The position numbers and the translations under genes were made by a program. The notes under the pieces were generated by a model that made no database searches, was not told the origin of the DNA, and was given only the letters and a program-made list of their open reading frames with translations. A stretch of 11,417 bases of DNA. Origin: an uncultured Clostridium sp. GTDB taxonomy: Bacteria; Bacillota; Clostridia; Clostridiales; Clostridiaceae. This document shows, piece after piece, positions 1 through 5,739 of this stretch. Location: positions 1-11,417 of the forward strand of contig NZ_CALEVF010000268.1 in the NCBI RefSeq assembly GCF_937920395.1, in the 5' to 3' direction. Numbering within the stretch: the first letter of the stretch is position 1; each line of letters starts with the position of its first letter.

Positions 1-339
1 CCTCATTTAGTTCCAATGAATCGTGGAATATTATCAACTTGTTATGCAACACTTACGAAAGACATAACTCAGGAGGATATTATATCTTTATATAGAGATT
101 TTTATAAGGATGAATATTTTGTGAAAATTATAGATGGATTACCTGAAACTAGATGGGTAAGAGGATCTAATATATGTCACATTGGAATTAGGGTGGATAA
201 ACGTACAAACAGAGTAATAATAATATCTGCTATAGATAATTTAGTTAAAGGTTCTGCAGGTCAAGCTGTGCAAAATATGAATATTATGTTTGGAATACCT
301 GAAACTACTGGTCTTGAAATTATTGCTATGGCACCATAA
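1..339 (+). CDS. argC: N-acetyl-gamma-glutamyl-phosphate reductase, C-terminal part (5' end outside window)
   Basis: ArgC makes N-acetylglutamate semialdehyde by NADPH-dependent reduction of N-acetylglutamyl phosphate, in cytosolic arginine biosynthesis. The reading frame is open from base 1, so the gene enters from the left; the first in-window Met (base 16) is internal. The first residues, [18 protein letters not shown], match the conserved ArgC stretch containing an active-site-region His. Further on, [30 protein letters not shown] and the terminal GIPETTGLE are the family's usual C-terminal segments. About 112 residues are present, roughly one third of a normal ~345-residue ArgC. The NADP-binding domain and catalytic Cys lie upstream of the window. 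The stop TAA is at 337-339. The other arg genes are presumably upstream. A GNAT acetyltransferase follows 107 bp downstream on the same strand. The family assignment is secure. Confidence 0.95.
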   Translation, partial: PHLVPMNRGILSTCYATLTKDITQEDIISLYRDFYKDEYFVKIIDGLPETRWVRGSNICHIGIRVDKRTNRVIIISAIDNLVKGSAGQAVQNMNIMFGIPETTGLEIIAMAP

Positions 340-381
340 CTTTATTGTAATTATATTTAACAATTATCTTTAAAATATAAC

Positions 382-411
382 TTGTTATATACACATAAAT
401 ATATATATAAT
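382..411 (+). promoter_or_regulatory. Putative sigma-A promoter for the GNAT gene
   Basis: TTGTTA (382-387) and a perfect TATAAT (406-411) are separated by 18 bp, about 35 bp ahead of the GNAT start. No convincing terminator lies between argC and this site, so read-through from argC is also possible. The surrounding DNA is very AT-rich, which raises the chance of a spurious match. Confidence 0.45.
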
Positions 412-446
412 GACATACAGAAATAATATGATATGGGGGTAGATAC

Positions 447-980
447 ATGGACAAAATGTTCTTTGAAGTTAGAAAAGCTGTTACTAGCGACATTGAAGAA
501 ATAATGTTACTTGCAAAAAAATCGTTTAAATTGTATGCCGAGAATGCAGGGATTACGGGACTAGTAGCACCTTTTGAGGAATCGTATGAGGATGTATTAA
601 AGGCGATAGAGACTACTAATGTTTTTGTAGCTCTATCTAATGAAGAAGTTATAGGTAGTGTACGAATTAAAGTTAAACCAGATCATAGTGCTTATTTAAG
701 TAGATTTGGAGTTTCGTCACTACATCAAAATAATGGTATTGGCAAAATATTAATGAATGCAGTCGATATTGCAATGATGGAGCAAGGGGTTACCAGTTTA
801 TATCTCCATACTGCATCTAGAATGTTTTCACTTATAAGATTTTATTATGGAAGATGTTTTTATATAGAATCAACAAATGATGACCGTGGTTATATTAGAG
901 CATTATTATGCAAAGAATATGCTATAGCAAGACCAAAAGAATCCTTAGATAATATAATTTGCAATGAGAGAGTAGTTTAA
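447..980 (+). CDS. GNAT-family N-acetyltransferase next to argC; possible N-acetylglutamate synthase
   Basis: This 177-residue protein has the GNAT fold signature. The acetyl-CoA pyrophosphate-binding loop Q/RxxGxG/A is seen as QNNGIG at residues 94-99, preceded by the beta-4 strand AYLSRFGVSS. The C-terminal part, LYLHTASRMFSLIRFYYGRCFYI followed by DRGYIRALLCKEY, includes the Tyr region that often supplies the general acid; the usual Gly before Phe is Cys here. The ATG at 447 follows a G-rich ribosome site (GGGGGT, 435-440); the Met at residue 4 is a weaker alternative. The substrate cannot be read from sequence. The position straight after argC, and the known existence of short single-domain GNAT N-acetylglutamate synthases in bacteria, make a role in the first arginine step plausible. 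That is inference; a general acetyltransferase is the alternative. Confidence 0.85.
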   Translation: MDKMFFEVRKAVTSDIEEIMLLAKKSFKLYAENAGITGLVAPFEESYEDVLKAIETTNVFVALSNEEVIGSVRIKVKPDHSAYLSRFGVSSLHQNNGIGKILMNAVDIAMMEQGVTSLYLHTASRMFSLIRFYYGRCFYIESTNDDRGYIRALLCKEYAIARPKESLDNIICNERVV

Positions 981-984
981 AATG

Positions 985-1020
985 GAGTGAATACCGTAAG
1001 GATATTCACTCTTTTTTTTT
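985..1020 (+). terminator. Intrinsic terminator after the GNAT gene
   Basis: GAGTGAATA (985-993) pairs perfectly with TATTCACTC (1003-1011). The pairing extends through CC/GG to a GTAA tetraloop with one bulged A. A run of nine T follows (1012-1020). This is a textbook Rho-independent terminator separating the arginine/GNAT region from the feo operon. Confidence 0.93.
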
Positions 1021-1039
1021 ATACATATTAATTTATATG

Positions 1040-1068
1040 TTTACAGATCAACCATAATGTAGTATCAT
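1040..1068 (+). promoter_or_regulatory. Putative sigma-A promoter of the feo operon
   Basis: TTTACA (1040-1045) and TATCAT (1063-1068) have a 17-bp spacer; each matches consensus at five of six positions. The predicted start is near 1075, inside the Fur-like site at 1068-1082. A second weaker candidate is TTGATA (1124-1129) with TATTAA (1149-1154), which would place the other Fur-like site between its -35 and -10 elements. I cannot tell which is used. Confidence 0.5.
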
Positions 1069-1082
1069 GATAATAGTTCTCA
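1068..1082 (+). promoter_or_regulatory. Fur-box-like operator, upstream copy
   Basis: TGATAAT-A-GTTCTCA matches the 7-1-7 Fur palindrome (TGATAATNATTATCA) at 12 of 14 positions. It abuts the -10 element of the likely feo promoter, where bound Fe-Fur would block RNA polymerase. It is supported by position ahead of a ferrous-iron uptake operon. The match comes from manual comparison, not scored search. Confidence 0.55.
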
Positions 1083-1132
1083 AATGACTATCTATATTAT
1101 ATGAAAATGGAATATATTTTTTATTGATATAG

Positions 1133-1147
1133 TGATAATGAGTTTCA
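1133..1147 (+). promoter_or_regulatory. Fur-box-like operator, downstream copy
   Basis: TGATAAT-G-AGTTTCA matches the 7-1-7 Fur palindrome at 12 of 14 positions. It lies 33 bp ahead of the first feoA start and overlaps the weaker alternative promoter. Two sites ahead of one iron operon make Fur control more credible than either alone. Confidence 0.55.
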
Positions 1148-1180
1148 ATATTAATAATAATATTTATGAGGAGTGATTAT

Positions 1181-1417
1181 ATGGAAAAGCTAGTAGGACT
1201 AGATAAAGTTGATTTAAAATCTAGGGTTAAGGTTGTGCAAATAGTACCAGGGAGTACAATACGAAGAAGAATTATGGATATGGGAATAACAATAGGTGTC
1301 CAGTTAGTTGTTGAAGGTAAAGCTCCTATGGGAGATCCTATAGAGATACAAGTTAGAGGATATAAACTAAGCCTTAGGAAAAATGAAGCAAAAGATATTA
1401 TGGTGGAGATGATTTAA
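1181..1417 (+). CDS. feoA: Ferrous iron transport protein A, first copy
   Basis: FeoA is a small cytosolic SH3-like protein thought to act on the FeoB GTPase/channel during Fe2+ uptake. This one is 78 residues, normal for the family. It shows the family core: a V-x-I-x-P-G turn, then IRRRIMDMGITIGVQL (27-42), and a GDPIEIQVRGYKLSLRKNEA stretch (51-70) typical of the closing strands. An in-frame ATG at 1166 would add five residues, but it lies upstream of the ribosome site AGGAG (1169-1173). The start is therefore the ATG at 1181, seven bases after that site. It is the first gene of the feo operon, 50 bp ahead of a second, diverged feoA. Expression is probably iron-repressed through the Fur-like sites upstream. 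Confidence 0.93.
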   Translation: MEKLVGLDKVDLKSRVKVVQIVPGSTIRRRIMDMGITIGVQLVVEGKAPMGDPIEIQVRGYKLSLRKNEAKDIMVEMI

Positions 1418-1467
1418 CATCACCATTTTATATAGTTACTCCTAAATAAATAATAATGGAGGTCAAA

Positions 1468-1695
1468 ATGACGAGTATGCCACTTAATTTTATTGGAATA
1501 GGGAAACTTGCAGAAATTAATTCAGTGCAAGGCGGAGAAGCACTACGCAAGAAAATTATGGAGATGGGCATGAGTACAGGGGCTATAATAAAAATCATGA
1601 AAAATGACAATGGCCCTTTAATCATAAGGGTAGGAGAGACGCGTTTAGTACTTGGACGAGGTATGGCACAGAAAGTTATGGTAAGTGAAGTTTAA
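1468..1695 (+). CDS. feoA: Ferrous iron transport protein A, second copy
   Basis: This is a second FeoA-type SH3-like protein of 75 residues. The recognisable core is ALRKKIMEMGMSTGAII (25-41), followed by GPLIIRVGETRLVLGRGMA (49-67), which aligns with the RRRIMDMG and YKLSLRKNEA parts of the first copy. Outside these parts the two diverge strongly, so this is not a recent duplication. The start is the ATG at 1468, six bases after GGAGG (1458-1462); the in-frame ATG at 1456 overlaps that ribosome site and is rejected. It sits 50 bp after the first feoA and 27 bp before feoB. Paired feoA genes are common in clostridial feo operons. Whether the two proteins bind FeoB at different sites, or form a heteromer, cannot be judged here. 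Confidence 0.93.
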   Translation: MTSMPLNFIGIGKLAEINSVQGGEALRKKIMEMGMSTGAIIKIMKNDNGPLIIRVGETRLVLGRGMAQKVMVSEV

Positions 1696-1722
1696 AAATA
1701 ATAAGAAAATATGGGGGAATAC

Positions 1723-3789
1723 ATGAGTAACTTGAATAATGATGGTAAAGATTTAGTAATAGCACTAGCTGGTAATCCTAATTGTGGTAAAACCAGTATG
1801 TTTAATGAATTAACAGGTGCAAAACAGCATGTAGGTAACTGGCCTGGTGTTACAGTTGAGAAGAAAGAGGGTGACCTTAAATTTGAAGGCAGGAATTTAA
1901 CAGTAGTAGATTTACCAGGCACCTATAGTCTTGGGGCATATTCTGAGGATGAAGTTGTAGCTTGTAATTTCATATTAAAAGACAAGCCTGATGTAGTTAT
2001 TAATGTAATTGATTCTACTAATCTCGAAAGAAACCTATATCTTACAATGCAATTATTAGAAACAGGTGCTAAGGTTATTTTAGCACTTAATATGGCAGAT
2101 GAAGCTAAGAAAAAAAATATACAAATAAATATTAAAGAATTATCAAAACAACTAAATTTAACTATTATACCTACAGTAGCTCCTAAAGGGGAAGGTATAA
2201 AGGAACTTATTAGGGAAGCTATAAAATTAAGTGAGCAAGATAAAAGTAGTGTATATAAAGTTGATTATGGTAAAGATATTGAAAAGGAAATTGGATCAAT
2301 TAGGGAAGCTATGTCAGAAGTCGGGGCAACTCTTGAATATCCTACTGAATGGGCAGCACTTAGGCTTCTAGAAAATGATGAATACGTAATGAAATACATA
2401 AGCACTCAAAAGAATGGTGAAAAGATAAATAATAAAGTAGGAAAAAGTATAGAGAGATTAACATCAGTAATAGGTTATGAACCTGATACTTTTATAATTG
2501 ATAAAAGATATGAAGCAATAAGTGATGCAACGAGAAAATGTGTTAAAAAAGAGGAAATTACAGGAGAAACTACATCTGATAAAATAGATAAGATTGTTAC
2601 AAATAAATGGCTTGGTATTCCAATATTCGGACTTATAATGTTTCTTATGTATCAAATTTCAATAAGTTTTGGTAATGGATTTTTAGGTGGAATACTTGGC
2701 GATGGTATGGATGCATTAGGACAATTTTTAGGAAGTACATTAACGAATATTGGTGCACCTAAACTTTTAATATCATTTGTAACAGATGGCCTTATAGGTG
2801 GCGTTGGATCAGTACTTGTATTTATGCCAATGATTCTTACTATGTATTTTCTTATGTCTTTACTTGAAGATAGTGGTTATATGTCAAGAGCGGCATATGT
2901 AATGGACAAACTTATGAGTTCAGTAGGACTTCACGGTAAAACTGCTATTGCTCTAATATTAAGCAGTGGATGTGCAGTGTCTGGAATAATGTCTACAAGA
3001 ACTATAGAAAGTAAAAAAGACAGAATGATAGCTATTCTAATTAGTCCGTTTATGTCATGTCCAGCAAGACTTGTGGTTTATGGAGTGTTTGTTGCTGCAT
3101 TCTTTTCGGATAAAAAAATCGGCATTATTAATGAAGGCGGATTAATAATATTTTTACTTTATGTTTTAGGAATTGTAGTTGCTATACTAATGGGTAAATT
3201 TTATAGTGATAAAGTATTTAAAGGAGACACCTCTTATTTTATAATGGAATTACCTCCATATCGTTTACCAACAGCTAAAAGTATATTTGTTCATATGTGG
3301 GAAAAGTCACAACATTTTTTAACAAGAGCAGGTACAATTATTTTAGGAGTAGTTGTGATTGTTTGGGCACTTTCAAACTTACCATATGGAGTTGAGGCAG
3401 GAAGTCAACACAGTTTACTTGGTATAGTAGGAACATTTATAGCTCCAGTATTTGCACCAGCAGGTTTTGGAAATTGGCAGTCAGGAGTAGCACTTATTAC
3501 TGGCTTTGCAGCTAAGGAAGCAGTAATAGGAACACTTGGAACTATATATGGGGTAGCTAATGGACCACATCTTATAGGAGCTATTCAACATGCGTTTACA
3601 CCACTTACTGCACTTTCATTTATGGTAATGACTCTTCTTTATGTACCTTGCGTTGCAACTATAGGAACTATTAAGAAGGAAACTAACTCAACGAAATGGG
3701 CTGTAGTATCAGCAGTTGTGAGTTGCCTTATTGGATGGGTAGGAGCAGTTTTAGTATTCCAAATAGGAAGTCTTTTAGGATTTAAATAA
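1723..3789 (+). CDS. feoB: Ferrous iron transporter FeoB (membrane GTPase/channel)
   Basis: FeoB imports Fe2+ across the cytoplasmic membrane and carries an N-terminal G domain. It has 688 residues. G1 is GNPNCGKT (17-24), the G2 switch region is GNWPGVTVEKKEG, G3 is DLPGTYSL (63-70) and G4 is NMAD (123-126); TVAPKGEG fits G5. A helical spacer domain follows to about residue 280. The membrane part starts at KWLGIPIFGLIMFLMY and holds the Gate motifs. The three conserved pore-region cysteines appear as GCAVSG (C417), SCPARL (C446) and VPCVAT (C643). The protein ends soon after the last helix, without the long C-terminal extension of enterobacterial FeoB. The start is the ATG at 1723, after GGGGGA (1713-1718); an in-frame ATG at 1711 lies ahead of that site. 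There is no frameshift or missing motif. Confidence 0.97.
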   Translation: MSNLNNDGKDLVIALAGNPNCGKTSMFNELTGAKQHVGNWPGVTVEKKEGDLKFEGRNLTVVDLPGTYSLGAYSEDEVVACNFILKDKPDVVINVIDSTNLERNLYLTMQLLETGAKVILALNMADEAKKKNIQINIKELSKQLNLTIIPTVAPKGEGIKELIREAIKLSEQDKSSVYKVDYGKDIEKEIGSIREAMSEVGATLEYPTEWAALRLLENDEYVMKYISTQKNGEKINNKVGKSIERLTSVIGYEPDTFIIDKRYEAISDATRKCVKKEEITGETTSDKIDKIVTNKWLGIPIFGLIMFLMYQISISFGNGFLGGILGDGMDALGQFLGSTLTNIGAPKLLISFVTDGLIGGVGSVLVFMPMILTMYFLMSLLEDSGYMSRAAYVMDKLMSSVGLHGKTAIALILSSGCAVSGIMSTRTIESKKDRMIAILISPFMSCPARLVVYGVFVAAFFSDKKIGIINEGGLIIFLLYVLGIVVAILMGKFYSDKVFKGDTSYFIMELPPYRLPTAKSIFVHMWEKSQHFLTRAGTIILGVVVIVWALSNLPYGVEAGSQHSLLGIVGTFIAPVFAPAGFGNWQSGVALITGFAAKEAVIGTLGTIYGVANGPHLIGAIQHAFTPLTALSFMVMTLLYVPCVATIGTIKKETNSTKWAVVSAVVSCLIGWVGAVLVFQIGSLLGFK

Positions 3790-3797
3790 TAATATGC

Positions 3798-3817
3798 TGA
3801 TAATGAAAATCAATGTC
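3798..3817 (+). promoter_or_regulatory. Fur-box-like site between feoB and the DUF2325 gene
   Basis: GATAATGAAAATCAATGTC (3799-3817) matches the classical 19-bp Fur box GATAATGATAATCATTATC at 16 of 19 positions. It is the best match in the window by manual comparison. The overlapping 7-1-7 reading, TGATAAT-G-AAAATCA (3798-3812), matches 12 of 14. It lies 9-28 bases past the feoB stop. I see no strong promoter with it, so it may mark an internal iron-regulated start or be a chance AT-rich match. Confidence 0.5.
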
Positions 3818-3849
3818 ATGATTGTAATATATATTAGGGAGGTGAACTT

Positions 3850-4161
3850 ATGTTCATATTACTCATAGGTGGAGATAAACTCGGCAATATTACTCAGAAA
3901 CTAATGCAGAATGGTTTTAATGATATAGAACACATAACAGGTAGAAAAAAAGATGCTAAAAATTTTAGATTGCCAGGTCACATAGATTTGGTCATGGTTC
4001 TTATAGATTTCGTAGGACATCAATTAACAAAAATTGTTAAAGAAGAATCAAGAAGATCTAATGTGAAAGTTGTATATTCAAAACGTTCATGGATACACAT
4101 GGAAAAGAAAATACAAGAATGTGCAAAGGAACTTGGGTGTAGTCCGCAAAGGGTTATTTAA
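3850..4161 (+). CDS. DUF2325 protein in the feo operon
   Basis: This small soluble protein of 103 residues fits the DUF2325 family, whose function is not known to me. It opens with a hydrophobic strand and glycine turn, MFILLIGGDKLGN, like a Rossmann-type half-domain. It continues with HITGRKKDAKNF, a buried strand DLVMVLIDFVGHQLTKIVKE (46-65) with conserved-looking Asp and His, and a last strand VKVVYSKRS before a C-terminal helix with Cys91 and Cys97. It has no signal peptide or membrane helix. An almost ideal ribosome site, AGGGAGGTGA (3836-3845), precedes the ATG. It sits 60 bp after feoB and before the Cys-rich wHTH gene, on the same strand and before the shared terminator. Co-expression with FeoB is likely, and the conserved His/Cys residues would allow metal or redox sensing. 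That role is inference. Confidence 0.85.
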   Translation: MFILLIGGDKLGNITQKLMQNGFNDIEHITGRKKDAKNFRLPGHIDLVMVLIDFVGHQLTKIVKEESRRSNVKVVYSKRSWIHMEKKIQECAKELGCSPQRVI

Positions 4162-4187
4162 ATGTAAAATAAGAAATAAAACATATG

Positions 4188-4217
4188 GATTTATATAGAA
4201 TAGATTTATATAGAATA
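4188..4217 (+). repeat. Two exact tandem copies of a 15-bp unit
   Basis: GATTTATATAGAATA occurs at 4188-4202 and again at 4203-4217, in the leader between the DUF2325 gene and the Cys-rich wHTH gene. It is AT-rich and probably a slippage duplication. An open frame running through it in the wHTH reading frame is not needed, because the gene has a good start downstream. Confidence 0.8.
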
Positions 4218-4244
4218 AATATATATGTGATGGAGGAATGTAGA

Positions 4245-4523
4245 ATGTTAATGAAGGTACTTAAAAGATTAGCGCAGGGCGATCGGTATTCTAATAAGAT
4301 AATGGCTAGAGAACTTGGAATCGATGAGGGAATGGTTGAGCAAATGTTAATGCAACTTGAGAGGAAAGGATACATTGTAAGGGAAGAGATGGCATCCTGT
4401 GCTGGTTCATGTGATTGTGGAAGTGGTCCTAAAAAGGCAAGTTGTTGTAGCTCGAAAAGCAATATAATAATGTGGAAGATTACAAGTAAAGGCAATGAAG
4501 CAGCATTAAGAGTAGCTAAATAA
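4245..4523 (+). CDS. FeoC-like cysteine-rich winged-helix protein
   Basis: This small protein of 92 residues has an N-terminal helix-turn-helix. Residues 1-45 read as three helices: MKVLKRLAQGD, then SNKIMARELGID, then EGMVEQMLMQLERKGYIV. A cysteine cluster follows at C52, C56, C58, C67 and C68 (spacing C-x3-C-x-C-x8-C-C), and then the last wing, IIMWKITSKGNEAAL. FeoC proteins have the same plan: a winged helix whose wing carries four cysteines that can hold an Fe-S cluster. The Cys spacing differs from the enterobacterial one, so I call this FeoC-like rather than FeoC. The start at 4245 is eight bases after GGAGG (4232-4236); upstream in-frame ATGs at 4185 and 4230 lack a suitable site. It is the last gene of the feo operon. 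Likely roles are iron- or redox-sensing regulation, or a FeoB partner. Confidence 0.8.
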   Translation: MLMKVLKRLAQGDRYSNKIMARELGIDEGMVEQMLMQLERKGYIVREEMASCAGSCDCGSGPKKASCCSSKSNIIMWKITSKGNEAALRVAK

Positions 4524-4536
4524 AGAATAGCTAACT

Positions 4537-4582
4537 AAAGGAGTAAAAAACAAACATGAGGATGTTTGTTTTTTACTCCTTT
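4537..4582. terminator. 21-bp perfect hairpin ending the feo operon
   Basis: Bases 4537-4557 are the exact reverse complement of 4562-4582, with a GAGG loop (4558-4561). The right arm contains six T (4569-4574) inside the stem; no T run follows the hairpin. The strength of the stem and its position 14 bases after the last feo gene favour a terminator. It reads the same on both strands. Confidence 0.75.
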
Positions 4583-4684
4583 ATACTTTGAATGAATAAA
4601 AGCAGCTTTTGTATTTAATATTTAAGATAAAAATAAAAGGTTATACAGTATAATATGTAAAAAAATATAGTATTAAACAAAAAA

Positions 4685-4695
4685 TGTGATATTAT
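4685..4695 (+). promoter_or_regulatory. Extended -10 promoter for xpaC-telA
   Basis: TGTGATATTAT fits the Gram-positive extended -10 pattern TRTGnTATAAT. No good -35 hexamer is visible 17 bp upstream. Predicted start is near 4702, giving a leader of about 110 bases that holds a possible 9-codon ORF. A second TATAAT at 4649-4654 is an alternative. Confidence 0.45.
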
Positions 4696-4756
4696 AGAAA
4701 TGATAGTAAAAATAATAGTTAAATTGGGTATAAAATCAAAAAAAAGGATGGATGAA

Positions 4757-4786
4757 ATGAATAGGGAATTCTATTACTACTGCTAA
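4757..4786 (+). CDS. Possible 9-codon leader ORF ahead of xpaC
   Basis: ATG at 4757 is preceded by AAGGA (4744-4748) at eight bases, and the frame reads MNREFYYYC then TAA. An upstream in-frame ATG at 4748 would give twelve residues. The stop lies 26 bases before the xpaC start. The run of aromatic codons could in principle serve attenuation or coupling, but I see no alternative terminator hairpin. It may well be chance. Confidence 0.2.
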   Translation: MNREFYYYC

Positions 4787-4812
4787 CACTAATTAAGAAA
4801 AGGAGATAAAAT

Positions 4813-5712
4813 ATGGAAAAGACACTGAATAAAGGAAAGATGTGGAAGTTTAAAAACTCACTATATATAATATTTGCTTTTTTTTCATTAGCAGGTATTT
4901 CATTTCTTTACATAGGAAATAAGACACATAATAAGGAATGGAAAAAACGTGGCTTTTTATATTTAATAGCTATTATTATACCTGGTGTAAATATTATAGC
5001 TTATTTTCGAGGAATAGTAAGTATTGTGAAAACAAAAAAAGAATACTTAATCCGTCTGAGCATTGAATCATCTCTTGTAGTAGATGCAGAGTTACTAGAT
5101 ATATTAAGTGTTCTGAAAGCAAGGAAAGAATATTTAATTCGCGTGGAAATCGAATCTTATCTTGGAGTAGATGTTGATGAAGATAGAGAGGTAAGAGATA
5201 AGATATATCAGGATTATGGTTTTATTGATTCTGAAACTAAGAAGAGTGCACAGAAGCAGAAAGTTACAGAAAAACCTGTAGAAACTCTATCAGAAAATGA
5301 ATATGTAAGGAAGTTGCAAGGGTTTAGTTGGAAAATTTTAAAATCTGAGACAAGAAAACAGTTAGAAGAAATTGAACTTATTTGTAGTAAAATTTTTGAA
5401 TATGTGGAAAAACATCCAGAATCAGAGTATAAACATAAGCCTCTTATTAATTATTATTTACCGGAACTTTTTACACAGATGGACAAGTATATTGAATTAC
5501 AGAAAAACGTCAACTTAAATATACCAAATATTAATACAAGTATGAATAAAATTGAAAGTTTGCTGCCAATGATTAAGGATGCTTCTAATAAAATATATAA
5601 TCAACTTTTTACTGATAGTTTATTAGATATATCTACTGATATTGAAGTGTTAAAAAAACAGTTAACTCAAAATGGTTTGGCAGATTCAGATACAATTTCT
5701 ATGTATTCTTAA
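4813..5712 (+). CDS. xpaC: XpaC-like protein with N-terminal membrane helices and internal duplication
   Basis: The C-terminal part (about 163-290) resembles the XpaC / halogen-hydrolase family. It has a helical segment around KLQGFSWKILKSETRKQLEEIE, then LINYYLPELFTQMDKYIEL and a long helix ending in EVLKKQLTQNGLADSD. The family's biochemical role is unsettled; the name comes from X-phosphate hydrolysis in Bacillus. Two predicted membrane helices lie at about 17-36 and 49-68. Between the membrane part and the XpaC core, residues 71-93 and 100-122 are an imperfect tandem repeat of period 29, sharing KEYLIR and IES. A ribosome site, AGGAG (4800-4804), precedes the ATG. The gene is 27 bp ahead of a telA-like gene, the same pairing as xpaC-yaaN in Bacillus. 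The protein probably recruits TelA to the membrane (inference). Confidence 0.85.
   Translation: MEKTLNKGKMWKFKNSLYIIFAFFSLAGISFLYIGNKTHNKEWKKRGFLYLIAIIIPGVNIIAYFRGIVSIVKTKKEYLIRLSIESSLVVDAELLDILSVLKARKEYLIRVEIESYLGVDVDEDREVRDKIYQDYGFIDSETKKSAQKQKVTEKPVETLSENEYVRKLQGFSWKILKSETRKQLEEIELICSKIFEYVEKHPESEYKHKPLINYYLPELFTQMDKYIELQKNVNLNIPNINTSMNKIESLLPMIKDASNKIYNQLFTDSLLDISTDIEVLKKQLTQNGLADSDTISMYS
5023..5178 (+). repeat. 87-bp-period internal duplication in xpaC
   Basis: Codons for residues 71-93 (5023-5091) and 100-122 (5110-5178) encode matching segments, KKEYLIRLSIESSLVVDAE and RKEYLIRVEIESYLGVDVD. The DNA has diverged at many silent sites, so the duplication is not recent. Confidence 0.8.
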
Positions 5713-5739
5713 AAAAAAAACTAGAGGAGCAAAATAGAT

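Noticed and set aside
340..381. Terminator after argC
   Set aside because: Only a 5-bp ATTGT/ACAAT pairing is present, without a T run, so it is not credible as a terminator.
1021..1180. Riboswitch in the feo leader
   Set aside because: I looked for a structured leader with conserved loops and saw only AT-rich sequence, promoter elements and Fur-like sites.
4185..4244. 20-residue N-terminal extension of the FeoC-like protein (MDLYRIDLYRIN...)
   Set aside because: It comes from translating the 15-bp tandem repeat. No ribosome site precedes 4185, whereas GGAGG at 4232-4236 fits the ATG at 4245.
4598..4610. AAAAGC-A-GCTTTT palindrome after the feo terminator
   Set aside because: A one-base loop makes it a poor hairpin. 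It is too short to call an operator and has no partner copy.
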